NCBI GenBank assembly: GCA_949742185.1
Contig: CATJNN010000269.1
Location: 1 to 38,366 of the forward strand
Origin: an uncultured Clostridia bacterium
GTDB taxonomy: Bacteria; Bacillota; Clostridia; UBA1381
Reading direction: 5' to 3'
DNA length: 38,366 bases
The notes under the pieces are model-generated. The model had not been told where the DNA came from. It saw nothing but the letters and a program-made list of their open reading frames with translations, and made no database searches. Positions 9,758 through 19,655 of this stretch are shown in pieces (the first letter of the stretch is position 1; the number at the start of each line of letters is the position of its first letter). Position numbers and translations under genes: made by a program.

Positions 9758-11971
9758 ATGATATTAAAAAAATTAATCATGTTTTCCGCTGCTATTGCGG
9801 CCGTATTTATCATTGGCGTGGCTGAAGCGGGCGCGAAAGCAGATTATATGTGGTCAGAGCAGAATGTTATTCAAATCAGCGGCATCGCTGCAAGCAAAAA
9901 AGCCGGTGTTAATGTGGTAGTGCAGATTCTGAAGCCTGGCGAGGACTTATCGACTTTAACGCCCGAAAACATGGAGTATGCGGTAGCGTATCATAATCAG
10001 ATTAAGACCGGCGCGGGAGGAGCATACAGCGTATCTGCAAGACTTGATAATGATACGGACAATCGTATTGCTCTTATCAGAGAGGCGGACGGCGCGTCAA
10101 TTCAGAGTATTGATATCCAGCCGAACGATATGACGGCGGAAGCAGTTTTTGACGCGGTAGGTCATATGTACTATGACTGCACAAAAATTCCTATGAAAAT
10201 AAAGACTTCAAAAAGCGGGAAATTTAATGTTTCAGTAAAACTTACGGATGCTTCCGGATTAAGCGGAAAGTCAGTAATAAAGACGTTTACCGGAGTGGAT
10301 ACCGATTTGGATAATGTTGTTCATATCACGCTTAATCTTGAAAACGACGCGATGAAATACGGAGTATTTAACGCGGAATGTACCGTGTCAAAAGCAGGAG
10401 AAGCAAACGTTGTGTGCAATACGCAGTTCAGTGTTTCAAGAATGACTGAGAAGGGTGAGGAAAACCGTCGTATCGGTGTAACGCAGCACTTTTTCAGTAT
10501 GCAGAAAACGGGCGATATTGATACCGAGCTTGATATGATGCAAAAAGCGGGTATAAAGCTTCAAAGACAGAGTGTTTATTGGGATACTTTTGAAACGGGA
10601 TATAAAAATTATCAATTTAATGAGAGAACGCAGCAGTATTTTGATTTGCTCGGGGAGAAAAGACTGGGCGGTATCGTGCAGGTGTTCGGCGGCAACGGAC
10701 TTTATTATCCCAAAAATGCGGACGGAAGCTATAAAAGAGATGAAAATGGCAACTTAATGGATTTTCCGCCAAATACTCCGGAAGTACTTAAAGCATTCGG
10801 AGACTATGCGTATAATTTAGCAGAGCAGACAAAGGCTTATACTAACTGCTATGAGGTTTGGAACGAATATAACATAACGAGCTTCAATCCCAGAAATCTG
10901 CCCGCGTCAAATTATGCGGATATGCTGAAGGCGGTTTATGGCAGAATTCATGAAGCAAATCCGGACGCTGTTGTAATCGCAATGGCGCTGGCGGGATGTG
11001 ACGAGGAGGCTCTTGTCTGGGTAAGAAATGTGCTAGAAGCGGGCAAAGGAGAAATTATGCTGGACGCCGTGTCTTTGCATCCGTACAAACAGCCTGAGAG
11101 TCTTGAAAGCAGCGCATATATAAAGAGGGTAAAGGATTTATTTGCCGAATATGGCTATACGGACATTAGCGTTTATATTTCTGAGACGGGTTACAGTACC
11201 GGAAGAACAGGAACGAATGACGCAGAGCAGGCAAAAAGACAGGTAAGAAATCTTGCGCTTTTATCCGATGATGCAGAGCAAATTTATATTTATAATGCAT
11301 TTGAAAAGCAGAATACAACTGATGCGGAAAAGGGCTATGGCATTATAAGAGGACAGTTTGACGGGGCTATGCCGTATTACGCAAAGCCCGCATATGTTGC
11401 CGTGGCAAACTTTAATAAGCTTACGGGAAATTATCAAGAGGTTGTGCAGACGTCTCCCGAAAGCGGCGTATACGTGGTTAAATTTACGAAAAAAGACGGT
11501 AAAAGATGTTGGATGCTGTGGACTGTAAAGTCCGGCGGGCAGGTATATGAGCTTGATACCGAGGGATGCGCTAATGTCAGTAAATACGATATTTACGGTA
11601 ACAGTGAAGCGATGGTAAGTTCAAACGGTAAATATAGTATAAATCTTACAGACGCGCCCGTTTATATTGAAGCGAAATCTCCGATTGAGGTTAAATATAT
11701 TGATATGGCGGGTTTCACGGTGGATACCTTAAACAACACAGCTACGATTGACGCTGTGGTTGATATACGTGTACCAACGGCGAATGCGGAGTTATATGCC
11801 GCAAGCTATAAGGATAATACGCTTATTGAGTGTAAGAGAGCGGAGGCTTCTGCGGGGACTCATACGTTGACTGTGAATACTGCCGACGCGGACAGGGTGG
11901 CGGTTTATTATTGGAACGGAGCAACTATGGAGCCGCTTCTTGACAGAAGATTGAATGATTTAACTAAATAA
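9758..11971 (+). CDS. Secreted clan GH-A-like glycoside hydrolase
   Basis: Signal peptide; YEVWNEYN, LHPYK and VYISETGYSTG barrel motifs; paralogous to the barrel of the 4480-7956 product. Confidence 0.75.
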   Translation: MILKKLIMFSAAIAAVFIIGVAEAGAKADYMWSEQNVIQISGIAASKKAGVNVVVQILKPGEDLSTLTPENMEYAVAYHNQIKTGAGGAYSVSARLDNDTDNRIALIREADGASIQSIDIQPNDMTAEAVFDAVGHMYYDCTKIPMKIKTSKSGKFNVSVKLTDASGLSGKSVIKTFTGVDTDLDNVVHITLNLENDAMKYGVFNAECTVSKAGEANVVCNTQFSVSRMTEKGEENRRIGVTQHFFSMQKTGDIDTELDMMQKAGIKLQRQSVYWDTFETGYKNYQFNERTQQYFDLLGEKRLGGIVQVFGGNGLYYPKNADGSYKRDENGNLMDFPPNTPEVLKAFGDYAYNLAEQTKAYTNCYEVWNEYNITSFNPRNLPASNYADMLKAVYGRIHEANPDAVVIAMALAGCDEEALVWVRNVLEAGKGEIMLDAVSLHPYKQPESLESSAYIKRVKDLFAEYGYTDISVYISETGYSTGRTGTNDAEQAKRQVRNLALLSDDAEQIYIYNAFEKQNTTDAEKGYGIIRGQFDGAMPYYAKPAYVAVANFNKLTGNYQEVVQTSPESGVYVVKFTKKDGKRCWMLWTVKSGGQVYELDTEGCANVSKYDIYGNSEAMVSSNGKYSINLTDAPVYIEAKSPIEVKYIDMAGFTVDTLNNTATIDAVVDIRVPTANAELYAASYKDNTLIECKRAEASAGTHTLTVNTADADRVAVYYWNGATMEPLLDRRLNDLTK

Positions 11972-12051
11972 TGATATTTAAGTAAACGGAAGTATTAAGA
12001 AGCGGACGGTGTATAAGTCGGAGAAATGCATGGATAAGAAAGGGGACAACA

Positions 12052-15000
12052 ATGCGTTTTAAAAAAGTATTGTCTGTAGCGGCTGCGGTATGTTTTTGCG
12101 GCTCTGTGTTCGGAGGAAAAATCGTACGAGCCGCCGCGGACCACGACAGAGACGATGTAAAGATAAGCTATAGCTTTGATTCTGCTTTAGAGTTTTCAAC
12201 AAGCTGCGCAAAGCTGACAGATACGGGTGACAGTCGCCACAATAATGCTATGGAAATTTTTCCGATTGAAAATACTGTTTCCGCATCAAAGAAATTTCCG
12301 GATCTTGAAAAGGGAGTAAAAACAACCGTCAGCTTTGATTTTTATGCAAAGCAGACTGACCATATTTTCAGAATGGCGTTTCACGACGGTACAAAAGTCT
12401 ATAATTCGATATACTGGGACCATGCGGGCAGAGTGCTTTTTTCATTAAACGGTGCTGAGCCGACAGGCATAACCAAAACAAACACATATTCTCAGCAGCA
12501 GGCTATTATACCGTATGATGCGGGAAGCTGGCATAATGTAAGCATGGTTATAAATCCGGCAGGCAAGAATACTGTTATTGATTATTTTTACGATGGGGCG
12601 AAAATAGGCACGTGTGAAACAAGCAGGTCTGAAACAGGAAATCTTGACTCTATTTATTTAACTTCGACTATCTCGGGATACGGTATCGCGAATACAGAAA
12701 AGCTTGATTATGACGGAAGCGAAGGACTTTGTATAGATAATCTGAAAATATCGCAGGGGGATGCTGATTTTTATGCATCGGCTGAAGATACGGAGGATTT
12801 TGTACGGATAGAATTTTCAGAGCAGATATCAAATCAAAACAGCTTGGAAGAGATTACTCTTATTAACACTGTAACCGGTGAAGAAGCGGGCGTCAGTGAA
12901 ATAATAGATGAGAGCGGAAATTTATATATTGTTCCCGAAGCAGGTCTTGAAATGGGGAAGGAATATATAGTAAAAATTCCCGACGGCTTTGTAAGCGTAA
13001 GCGGTAAGACGCTGTACGGCAATATGATTTATTTTACATCAAATCACGGTACAAGCGGGGGCAGCTGGGAGGCGGCAGCGCCGTATGTGTTTCATGCGGA
13101 TTTTGAAAATCTGCCGCTCGGCAGCGCTATAAGGAATGATGAAGAATGGAATACTGTTATCGCGGCAAGCACTATAAACGGCGTGTCATGCGAGGAGACA
13201 GACGGTAATAAATTTGTACGTTTTACAAATGAAAGCGGAGCTACCTATCTGCGGTTTGAGTCAAGCGGAAAATGGACGGACGACGCTGTGTATGACAGAG
13301 TCATAGCTGAAATGGATATATCTCTTCCGGAGATTAAAAGAAGCTCGGATATACTGCTTTTGATAAACTCAAAAACGGTCGGTCAGTGTTTTTTTGACAG
13401 CTATGGCAGATTTGTCGCGGTATCGGGCGGCGGATTTGATTCGGCGGAGGATACAGACGGTGAATATCCCGAAAATCATATAGTATACGACTTTTCGCAG
13501 GAGGCGGATAAAAGGTACAGGCTGTCCTGCAGAATAGATAAAGCACAGGGAACAATAGATTATTATATTGACAATGAATTTGCGGGACGCACGCAGTGGG
13601 ATGAAAAAATAGAAAATCCGAAGCTTTCCGCAATAAGAATAAAAGCAAATTCCGAGCTTAACGACGGCAGGGCGATTGATTTTGATAATTTCCTGATAGC
13701 GCATCCCAAATCGTCTGATACGGTATCGAAAATGAGACTTTTTTCGAGGAACGGTGAAAGCTGGGGAGCTTATGCGCAGGATGTTTTTTCTACAGTAACG
13801 GAGGGTCGGCTTGAATTTAGCTGTAATATTAACCCCGAAAGTGTGCAAGCGGAGAATATTGTAATTTCAGATGATTTTGATACAGTCCCCATCACTGTAA
13901 CGGGACGGGAAAGCAATTCGGTGACTTTCAGTACGGATGAATTTTTAAAGGCGGACACGGATTATACTATTTCTGTATCAGGGATTTGCTCTGCAAGCGG
14001 TATTGTTTTATCGGATTATGCCGCAGATTTCAGGACGATCAGCAGAAAGTCGGTCGATATTGAGGATTTCAGATTGGAAAATTCAGCCGGCAGCAGAATA
14101 ATAAATATATCGGATATTTCCGAGGGAATGGAGATTTTCTTAAAAGCTGAGATAATTAATTCTACGGATACCGACATAGTGGTACGTCCAATTTTAGCTG
14201 AAGTTGCAGATAATATTCTTGCGCAGACTGCAGAGGAGAAGATAGCGGTGCCGTCGGGCAGAGCAGAGTCCGTGAGCTTGAAAATGATTGTGCAAAACGA
14301 AAAAAATGTCGCAATTTCAGCAATGCTGACAGACGCTGATTATATTCCAATGTGTCAGGCAATAGAATATTCAAATATGTCAGAACCGATAGAAGATGAA
14401 TGGACGGTGGTTTACAGAGGGAAGCTTAAATCGGAAAAAAGCGGGGAACAGGTTTTTGTCGACATATTACTTCCGGGAAAGACGCGAAACGACATTAATT
14501 CAGCGGCGGCGCTCAGCACGGTGCTGGCGTACCGAGCGCAGACGGTTACCGGTACAGACGGAGAGTTTAGTATTAAATTCAGATTGGAGGATAATCCGGA
14601 AATTGACGGCGATGCGGTCTCGGGGAAATATAGTGTGCTTTTATCATGTGCAGGCGAGATAATTCAGGATAAGATATCTTTTGCAAATGCAAAAGATACG
14701 GCGAAGCTAATAGCGCAGATAAATACGGCGGCAGAAGGAAATCGTGATAGCGCAGTTGGTATGATTAAAGATATAATTGCGAATAATCCGGATGCATTAG
14801 GTATTAACGATACTGATTTTGCGAAGATTGATTCACGAAAATTTGCCGATATGGTATATAATTTCATTAAAAAGAATGGCCCGCTTGCCGACACAGTCGG
14901 CGCAAAGAAACTTTTTGGCAAATGTATTATTATTTCTTTGACGGACGGAGGAGAAATAAAAAATCTGTTTGATTATTCATCGGAGCTTGAATTGTCAGAA

Positions 15001-16011
15001 AGTAAAATCAAAAATTTATATACGATGAGTTTTGTGACGGAAGCGCTTCAAAAAGAAATAACAAGTGAATTGCGAGGTTGCGAATTTACTTCGACTGAAG
15101 GATTTTACAGTGAGCTGACTGAAAAGTTTGTATTGAACGCGGTAGAGCATCCTGACGGAACAAATAATGTGAGGACTGTTATAAAGGAATTATGTTCCGA
15201 TATTCCAATAGACGCAAAAAAGGCGGCGGACGCTCCGGACAGCGTATACATTAAATTAGCGCATAATAAATATCAATCATATTCAAAACTTGCGGAAGCG
15301 TTTAACAACGCCTACCGAAACGCAGCGGAGCCTTCAAATAATGGAGGCGGCAGCGGCGGAGGAGGCGGTGGAAACAGCGGAGGCGGAAGAGGTTCGTCTT
15401 CGGTAAGCATGCAGACTATCATTAATGAAACGTCGGCATTGTTGCCGGATAAAATTACACCTATACCGTTAAGCATTTTTGATGATATAGATAACGTGGC
15501 GTGGGCAAAAGAGGCGATTATTTCTCTTGCCGAGAAGAAGATAATATCGGGAAAAGGGGAGAATAAATTCTGTCCTGACGATAATATTACAAGAGAAGAG
15601 TTTACTAAAATGGTGGTGAACGCATTTTTAAAGGACGCCTCCGCAGTTGATATGAATTTTGAAGATGTTGATGAGAACGGGTGGTCGTTCAGTTTCGTTG
15701 CAAAGGCATACGGTGCAAAGGTTATATCAGGCTATAGCGATACATATTTTGGCGCGAAAGATAATATTACAAGACAGGATATGGCGACTATTCTTTACCG
15801 AGCGGCAATGTGGAACGGAATATTGTTTGAAAACAGTATTGACAAGCGTTTTATGGATGAGGAAAATATTCCGGAGTACGCGCGGGAGGCGGTAAATATC
15901 CTGTACAATTCAAATGTAATATCGGGAGTGTCAGAAGCTGAGTTTGACGGGGCAAGCTTTGCGACAAGAGCGCAGGCTGCTAAAATGATAGACGGATTGT
16001 TAAAGCTTTAG
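12052..16011 (+). CDS. 1319-aa surface protein: LamG-like domains, Ig-like/SbsA-type domains, helical domain, Gly-rich linker, three C-terminal SLH domains
   Basis: Signal peptide; GGGSGGGGGGNSGGGRGSSS linker; SLH-type repeats (IDNVAWAKEAIISLAEKKIISGKGENKFCPDDNITREEFTKMV; ...VISGYSDTYFGAKDNITRQDMATIL...; ...YNSNVISGVSEAEFDGASFATRAQAAKMI). Confidence 0.85.
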   Translation: MRFKKVLSVAAAVCFCGSVFGGKIVRAAADHDRDDVKISYSFDSALEFSTSCAKLTDTGDSRHNNAMEIFPIENTVSASKKFPDLEKGVKTTVSFDFYAKQTDHIFRMAFHDGTKVYNSIYWDHAGRVLFSLNGAEPTGITKTNTYSQQQAIIPYDAGSWHNVSMVINPAGKNTVIDYFYDGAKIGTCETSRSETGNLDSIYLTSTISGYGIANTEKLDYDGSEGLCIDNLKISQGDADFYASAEDTEDFVRIEFSEQISNQNSLEEITLINTVTGEEAGVSEIIDESGNLYIVPEAGLEMGKEYIVKIPDGFVSVSGKTLYGNMIYFTSNHGTSGGSWEAAAPYVFHADFENLPLGSAIRNDEEWNTVIAASTINGVSCEETDGNKFVRFTNESGATYLRFESSGKWTDDAVYDRVIAEMDISLPEIKRSSDILLLINSKTVGQCFFDSYGRFVAVSGGGFDSAEDTDGEYPENHIVYDFSQEADKRYRLSCRIDKAQGTIDYYIDNEFAGRTQWDEKIENPKLSAIRIKANSELNDGRAIDFDNFLIAHPKSSDTVSKMRLFSRNGESWGAYAQDVFSTVTEGRLEFSCNINPESVQAENIVISDDFDTVPITVTGRESNSVTFSTDEFLKADTDYTISVSGICSASGIVLSDYAADFRTISRKSVDIEDFRLENSAGSRIINISDISEGMEIFLKAEIINSTDTDIVVRPILAEVADNILAQTAEEKIAVPSGRAESVSLKMIVQNEKNVAISAMLTDADYIPMCQAIEYSNMSEPIEDEWTVVYRGKLKSEKSGEQVFVDILLPGKTRNDINSAAALSTVLAYRAQTVTGTDGEFSIKFRLEDNPEIDGDAVSGKYSVLLSCAGEIIQDKISFANAKDTAKLIAQINTAAEGNRDSAVGMIKDIIANNPDALGINDTDFAKIDSRKFADMVYNFIKKNGPLADTVGAKKLFGKCIIISLTDGGEIKNLFDYSSELELSESKIKNLYTMSFVTEALQKEITSELRGCEFTSTEGFYSELTEKFVLNAVEHPDGTNNVRTVIKELCSDIPIDAKKAADAPDSVYIKLAHNKYQSYSKLAEAFNNAYRNAAEPSNNGGGSGGGGGGNSGGGRGSSSVSMQTIINETSALLPDKITPIPLSIFDDIDNVAWAKEAIISLAEKKIISGKGENKFCPDDNITREEFTKMVVNAFLKDASAVDMNFEDVDENGWSFSFVAKAYGAKVISGYSDTYFGAKDNITRQDMATILYRAAMWNGILFENSIDKRFMDEENIPEYAREAVNILYNSNVISGVSEAEFDGASFATRAQAAKMIDGLLKL

Positions 16012-16051
16012 CTTGCAGATTAAATCCGGATGAGTTAAGAGGGTGACATAC

Positions 16052-18691
16052 ATGAAAAAAATACTTATATTTATTGTTTGCATTAGTGTGCTTTTGAGTA
16101 CCGTAACGGCGTCGTCGGCAAAAGATTTAAAAAGTTCTGATACGATTATTGATTTTCTTGAATGTATCGGGATAATTAACACGGAGACCGACGCGGCTGA
16201 CGATATTGTCACGCGAGAGATTTTTGCGGTTTATGTGGCAAGAATGCTCGGTATAGACGAAAACAGTGAAAGCGGTACGCGATATTTTGCGGACGTTGAG
16301 AATAATGCTTTTTCTCAAAAAGCCGTTAATACCCTTGTTGAAAGCAGAATAATAGATGTTCCTGAAGACAGATATTTCAGACCCGGCGATACTGTTTCGT
16401 ATAATGAAGCGGTTAAGATGCTGGTATGCGCGGCCGGATACAAAACGTATGCGGCATATAGCGGAGGCTATCCTGAAGGATATTTAAACGTGGCAAAACA
16501 ACTGAAAATAGAGTGCGAGGTTCAAGACAGAAGCCAGCTTAAAGTTAATGAGGCGGCGAAGCTTATTTATAAAACGCTCGTGGCTCCGATGCGCAATTTT
16601 TATGAAACAGATAAAATTGATTCAGAAATTGATTCTAAAGATAGTATGCTTGCAATGTATTTTAATATATTGTGGCAAGAAGGAACAGTTTCAAAGATTG
16701 CCGGACAATCTATAAAGAGCGGCGGTGTACTGCCGATTGGGAAGGCAGAGATAGATTCGAATATTTATGATATAAGTTCGGATATTGATTCGGAAAGATT
16801 TCTGGGAAGCTATGTCAGGTATTTTTATAAAGACGGTATCGATGAAATAATCTTTATAAGCGACGAGGTAAAGAAGACAGAAGATATTATTATAGATATT
16901 GACCTTTTAGATGATTTTACGGGAAGCGAGTTGTCGTACTATAAGAATTACAATACAAGCAGAATTGTTAGGGAGAAATTGTATAATCCTGTTGTTGTAT
17001 ATAACGGAATATATTTAGGCGAGAATATAAAGAATACTTTCGATCATCTTAATAAAGGCAGTATAACAGTTAAGGACAGTGATAACGACGGTAAATATGA
17101 TTTTATTTCCGTGAAAGATTACAGTAATTTTATAGTTGGAGCTTCAGACGCGGAGAGCCGCAAGTTATTTAACAAGCTGTCGACGGGAAGAAAAGAAATT
17201 TTTTGCGAGGATTTTGATGTAGTCACGCTTAAAGATGAAATGGGAAATGAACTTGAGTTTGGCGACATTCCAAATCAGGCGGCTGCGTCTGTTGCCGCGT
17301 CAAAGGATAATAAAAGTTATATTGAAATAATTGTCTCGTCAACCGAATTTAACGGAGCAATTCAGGAGATAAGCGATAATGAGTTTGGACCGTATGTTGT
17401 GATTAATTCAGAGCGGTATATGATAGATAAATCATATTTGGATGAATTCAGCGCAAATACTTCTGTCGGCAATGTTTATTATTTCAAAACAGATATGTTC
17501 GGAAAAATAGCATATGTTTATTCAGACAGCACAAGAAACTATAGCATGGGATATGTGCGAAAATTAAATTATGATATAGACAGTGAAAAGTGTTTTCTGA
17601 GGGTGCTGACTGAAAAATGTACTGTTGAAACTATGACAGTTGATGACAGAGCTAAAATTGACGGACGGAAATATAAGAATATGAAAGCCGTAAACGAGGC
17701 GCTGCAGGCGGCTTTAGGCGATGATACATCAGTCAGCAAACGATTTATATGCTATAGATTAAATGACGAGGGATATATAACCGAAATTGATACTCTAACC
17801 ATGAATACAAGCAGTGAAAGCGGTCTGAATTCAATTACGGCAGTGTATCCTAAGGATAACACAGAGAAGGTGTTCAGTTATGGCGGAGCGATAGGGAATA
17901 CGACAAGGACTTTCGGAAGGGCGGCTCTTGTCACTCCAAAAACAACTGTGTTTCTTTTGCCGGGCGGTTCCGGTTTGCCGGACATTGAGGATTGCTATGT
18001 GGGTACATATTCAAATATTTTGAAAGAAAATATCAGGTATACGGGTAATGCATATAAGCTAAGCACGATGAATGCATATGCGGACGCAGTGCTGGCATGG
18101 TATGACGCGGCGGACCTTGACGGAAACACCAACGGAAGTAAATACGCTTTTATGATAGATAAGATTTCGCTGGGTGTGAATGAAAATGAGGAGGTTGTGC
18201 AATTCATCAGCGGCTATGAAAATGGAGTGAAAAAGACGCTGGAGGCGTCGAAAGACGTTGATTTCAGCGGGCTGAAACGCGGCGATGTTGTTCGTTTTGA
18301 ATATGACGTGAATAAGAAAATATCTAAAAACGGCGTTGCCGAAAAACTATATGACCCGAATGACGAATATCCGGACTGGGAAATAGATTTTGAAACAGGC
18401 TGCCGGCTGAAAGAATCAGCGTCATACACACAGGTATTTCAGATATCCTTTGGCAATGTTGTGAGGGTGATTGACGATTGTGTGTTTTGGGCGGCAGACG
18501 GATACACTGACATTGTGGATAGCGCTGATGTAAGTTCAGCCAGCATAACAGTGTATGATTCTGATAAAAAAACAATCTCAGCAGGTACGGTAAATGATAT
18601 TTATGACGCTGAGGCCGCGGGTGAGAATTGTTCTAAAATAATGTATGTAACCCGTGACAATGCAGCAAGGTGTATATATATATTTAACTGA
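16052..18691 (+). CDS. Large secreted protein with N-terminal SLH-like domains; paralog of 34610-37222
   Basis: MKKILIFIVCISVLLSTVTASSA signal peptide; SLH-like TREIFAVYVARMLGI...YFADVENNAFSQKAVNTLVESRIIDVPEDRYFRPGDTVSYNEAVKMLV. Start at 16052 (ATG) is preferred over GTG at 16043 because of upstream AGAGGGTG. Confidence 0.75.
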   Translation: MKKILIFIVCISVLLSTVTASSAKDLKSSDTIIDFLECIGIINTETDAADDIVTREIFAVYVARMLGIDENSESGTRYFADVENNAFSQKAVNTLVESRIIDVPEDRYFRPGDTVSYNEAVKMLVCAAGYKTYAAYSGGYPEGYLNVAKQLKIECEVQDRSQLKVNEAAKLIYKTLVAPMRNFYETDKIDSEIDSKDSMLAMYFNILWQEGTVSKIAGQSIKSGGVLPIGKAEIDSNIYDISSDIDSERFLGSYVRYFYKDGIDEIIFISDEVKKTEDIIIDIDLLDDFTGSELSYYKNYNTSRIVREKLYNPVVVYNGIYLGENIKNTFDHLNKGSITVKDSDNDGKYDFISVKDYSNFIVGASDAESRKLFNKLSTGRKEIFCEDFDVVTLKDEMGNELEFGDIPNQAAASVAASKDNKSYIEIIVSSTEFNGAIQEISDNEFGPYVVINSERYMIDKSYLDEFSANTSVGNVYYFKTDMFGKIAYVYSDSTRNYSMGYVRKLNYDIDSEKCFLRVLTEKCTVETMTVDDRAKIDGRKYKNMKAVNEALQAALGDDTSVSKRFICYRLNDEGYITEIDTLTMNTSSESGLNSITAVYPKDNTEKVFSYGGAIGNTTRTFGRAALVTPKTTVFLLPGGSGLPDIEDCYVGTYSNILKENIRYTGNAYKLSTMNAYADAVLAWYDAADLDGNTNGSKYAFMIDKISLGVNENEEVVQFISGYENGVKKTLEASKDVDFSGLKRGDVVRFEYDVNKKISKNGVAEKLYDPNDEYPDWEIDFETGCRLKESASYTQVFQISFGNVVRVIDDCVFWAADGYTDIVDSADVSSASITVYDSDKKTISAGTVNDIYDAEAAGENCSKIMYVTRDNAARCIYIFN

Positions 18692-18719
18692 ATATTTAAT
18701 TGTAATACTTATCGTTTGA

Positions 18720-18755
18720 TTACCGGCAGGAAAATATGAAAGTTTCTGCCGGTAA
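18720..18755 (+). other. Stem-loop in 3' region after the 882-aa gene
   Basis: ttaccggcag ... ctgccggtaa, extendable inward with a GU pair. No T-tract follows, so this is not called as an intrinsic terminator. Confidence 0.45.
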
Positions 18756-18761
18756 ATCAAA

Positions 18762-18854
18762 TATTCATTACAGAGCATATACTGTGTTATACTGCTTAAA
18801 TATAACCTCTCTCTCCGCTTTGACTATGACAAAGTATATGTTCTGTAATGAGTA
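18762..18854. repeat. Long near-perfect inverted repeat (30-position stem, 33-nt loop)
   Basis: 18762-18791 pairs with 18825-18854. By hand there is one mismatch (18784/18832) and three G-T/G-U positions; core arms are tcattacagaGcatatact and agtatatgTtctgtaatga. Confidence 0.75.
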
Positions 18855-18995
18855 AGATAAGGGAAGCAGTTTGTTTTCAGACATTTTGTGTGCATAGGTC
18901 TTGCTGCGTATATAGATTTTGCATAGCGGATAAAAAGTATAGCGCGGCGGGACGCAGGAAAGAACGCTACTTATTACAACATAGGAGAAAAATAT

Positions 18996-19643
18996 ATGAT
19001 AAAGGCAGTAATATTTGATTTGGACGGCGTGCTTGTAACAACAGATGAATTGCATTTTAAGGCGTGGAGTTCGCTTGCAGAAGAACTTGGAATAAAAGGA
19101 TTTACAAAATCTGATAATGCAAGACAGCGTGGCGTAAGCCGTATGGCGTCGTTGGAGATTTTGCTTGAGAAAACGGACAGGCAGTTTACAGATGAAGAAA
19201 AAGAAGAGCTTGCGGAGCGGAAAAACGAGATGTATATCAGATCCATTTCAAAGCTTTCAAAGTCGGATTTGCTTCCGGAGGCGGTTGAGTTTATAGATTA
19301 TATAAAATCAAAGGGGATAAAGACTGCGATTGGTTCTGCAAGTAAAAATACCCCGCTTATTCTGAAAAAGACTGAGATTTCAGATAAATTCGACGCAATA
19401 AGCTGCGGACTTGATACGGTGCGGGCAAAGCCTGAACCTGATGTGTTTTTAATAGCAGCTAAAAAGCTTGGTATTGCTCCGGAGTGTTGCGCGGTTATTG
19501 AGGACTCTGACGCAGGGATAAGGGCGGCAAAGTCGGGCGGCATGTATGCTATAGCCGTGGGCGCCGCGGAGCATAACCCGGAAGCCGATGTTTCGGTTGC
19601 GTCGATTGAGAGTCTTTATAAAGCGATTACATTGCTTGCGTAA
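18996..19643 (+). CDS. pgmB: beta-phosphoglucomutase (HAD family)
   Basis: MIKAVIFDLDGVLVTTDELHFKAWSSLAEELGI; GSASKN; AVIEDSDAGIRAAKSGGMYAIAVG; adjacent to GH65. Confidence 0.9.
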   Translation: MIKAVIFDLDGVLVTTDELHFKAWSSLAEELGIKGFTKSDNARQRGVSRMASLEILLEKTDRQFTDEEKEELAERKNEMYIRSISKLSKSDLLPEAVEFIDYIKSKGIKTAIGSASKNTPLILKKTEISDKFDAISCGLDTVRAKPEPDVFLIAAKKLGIAPECCAVIEDSDAGIRAAKSGGMYAIAVGAAEHNPEADVSVASIESLYKAITLLA

Positions 19644-19655
19644 CAGGAGGAGGAT

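Noticed and set aside
17075-17130. Possible dockerin in the 882-aa protein
   Set aside because: Only one DxDxDG loop, without the duplicated 22-residue dockerin pattern; kept as a generic Ca-loop-like motif instead.
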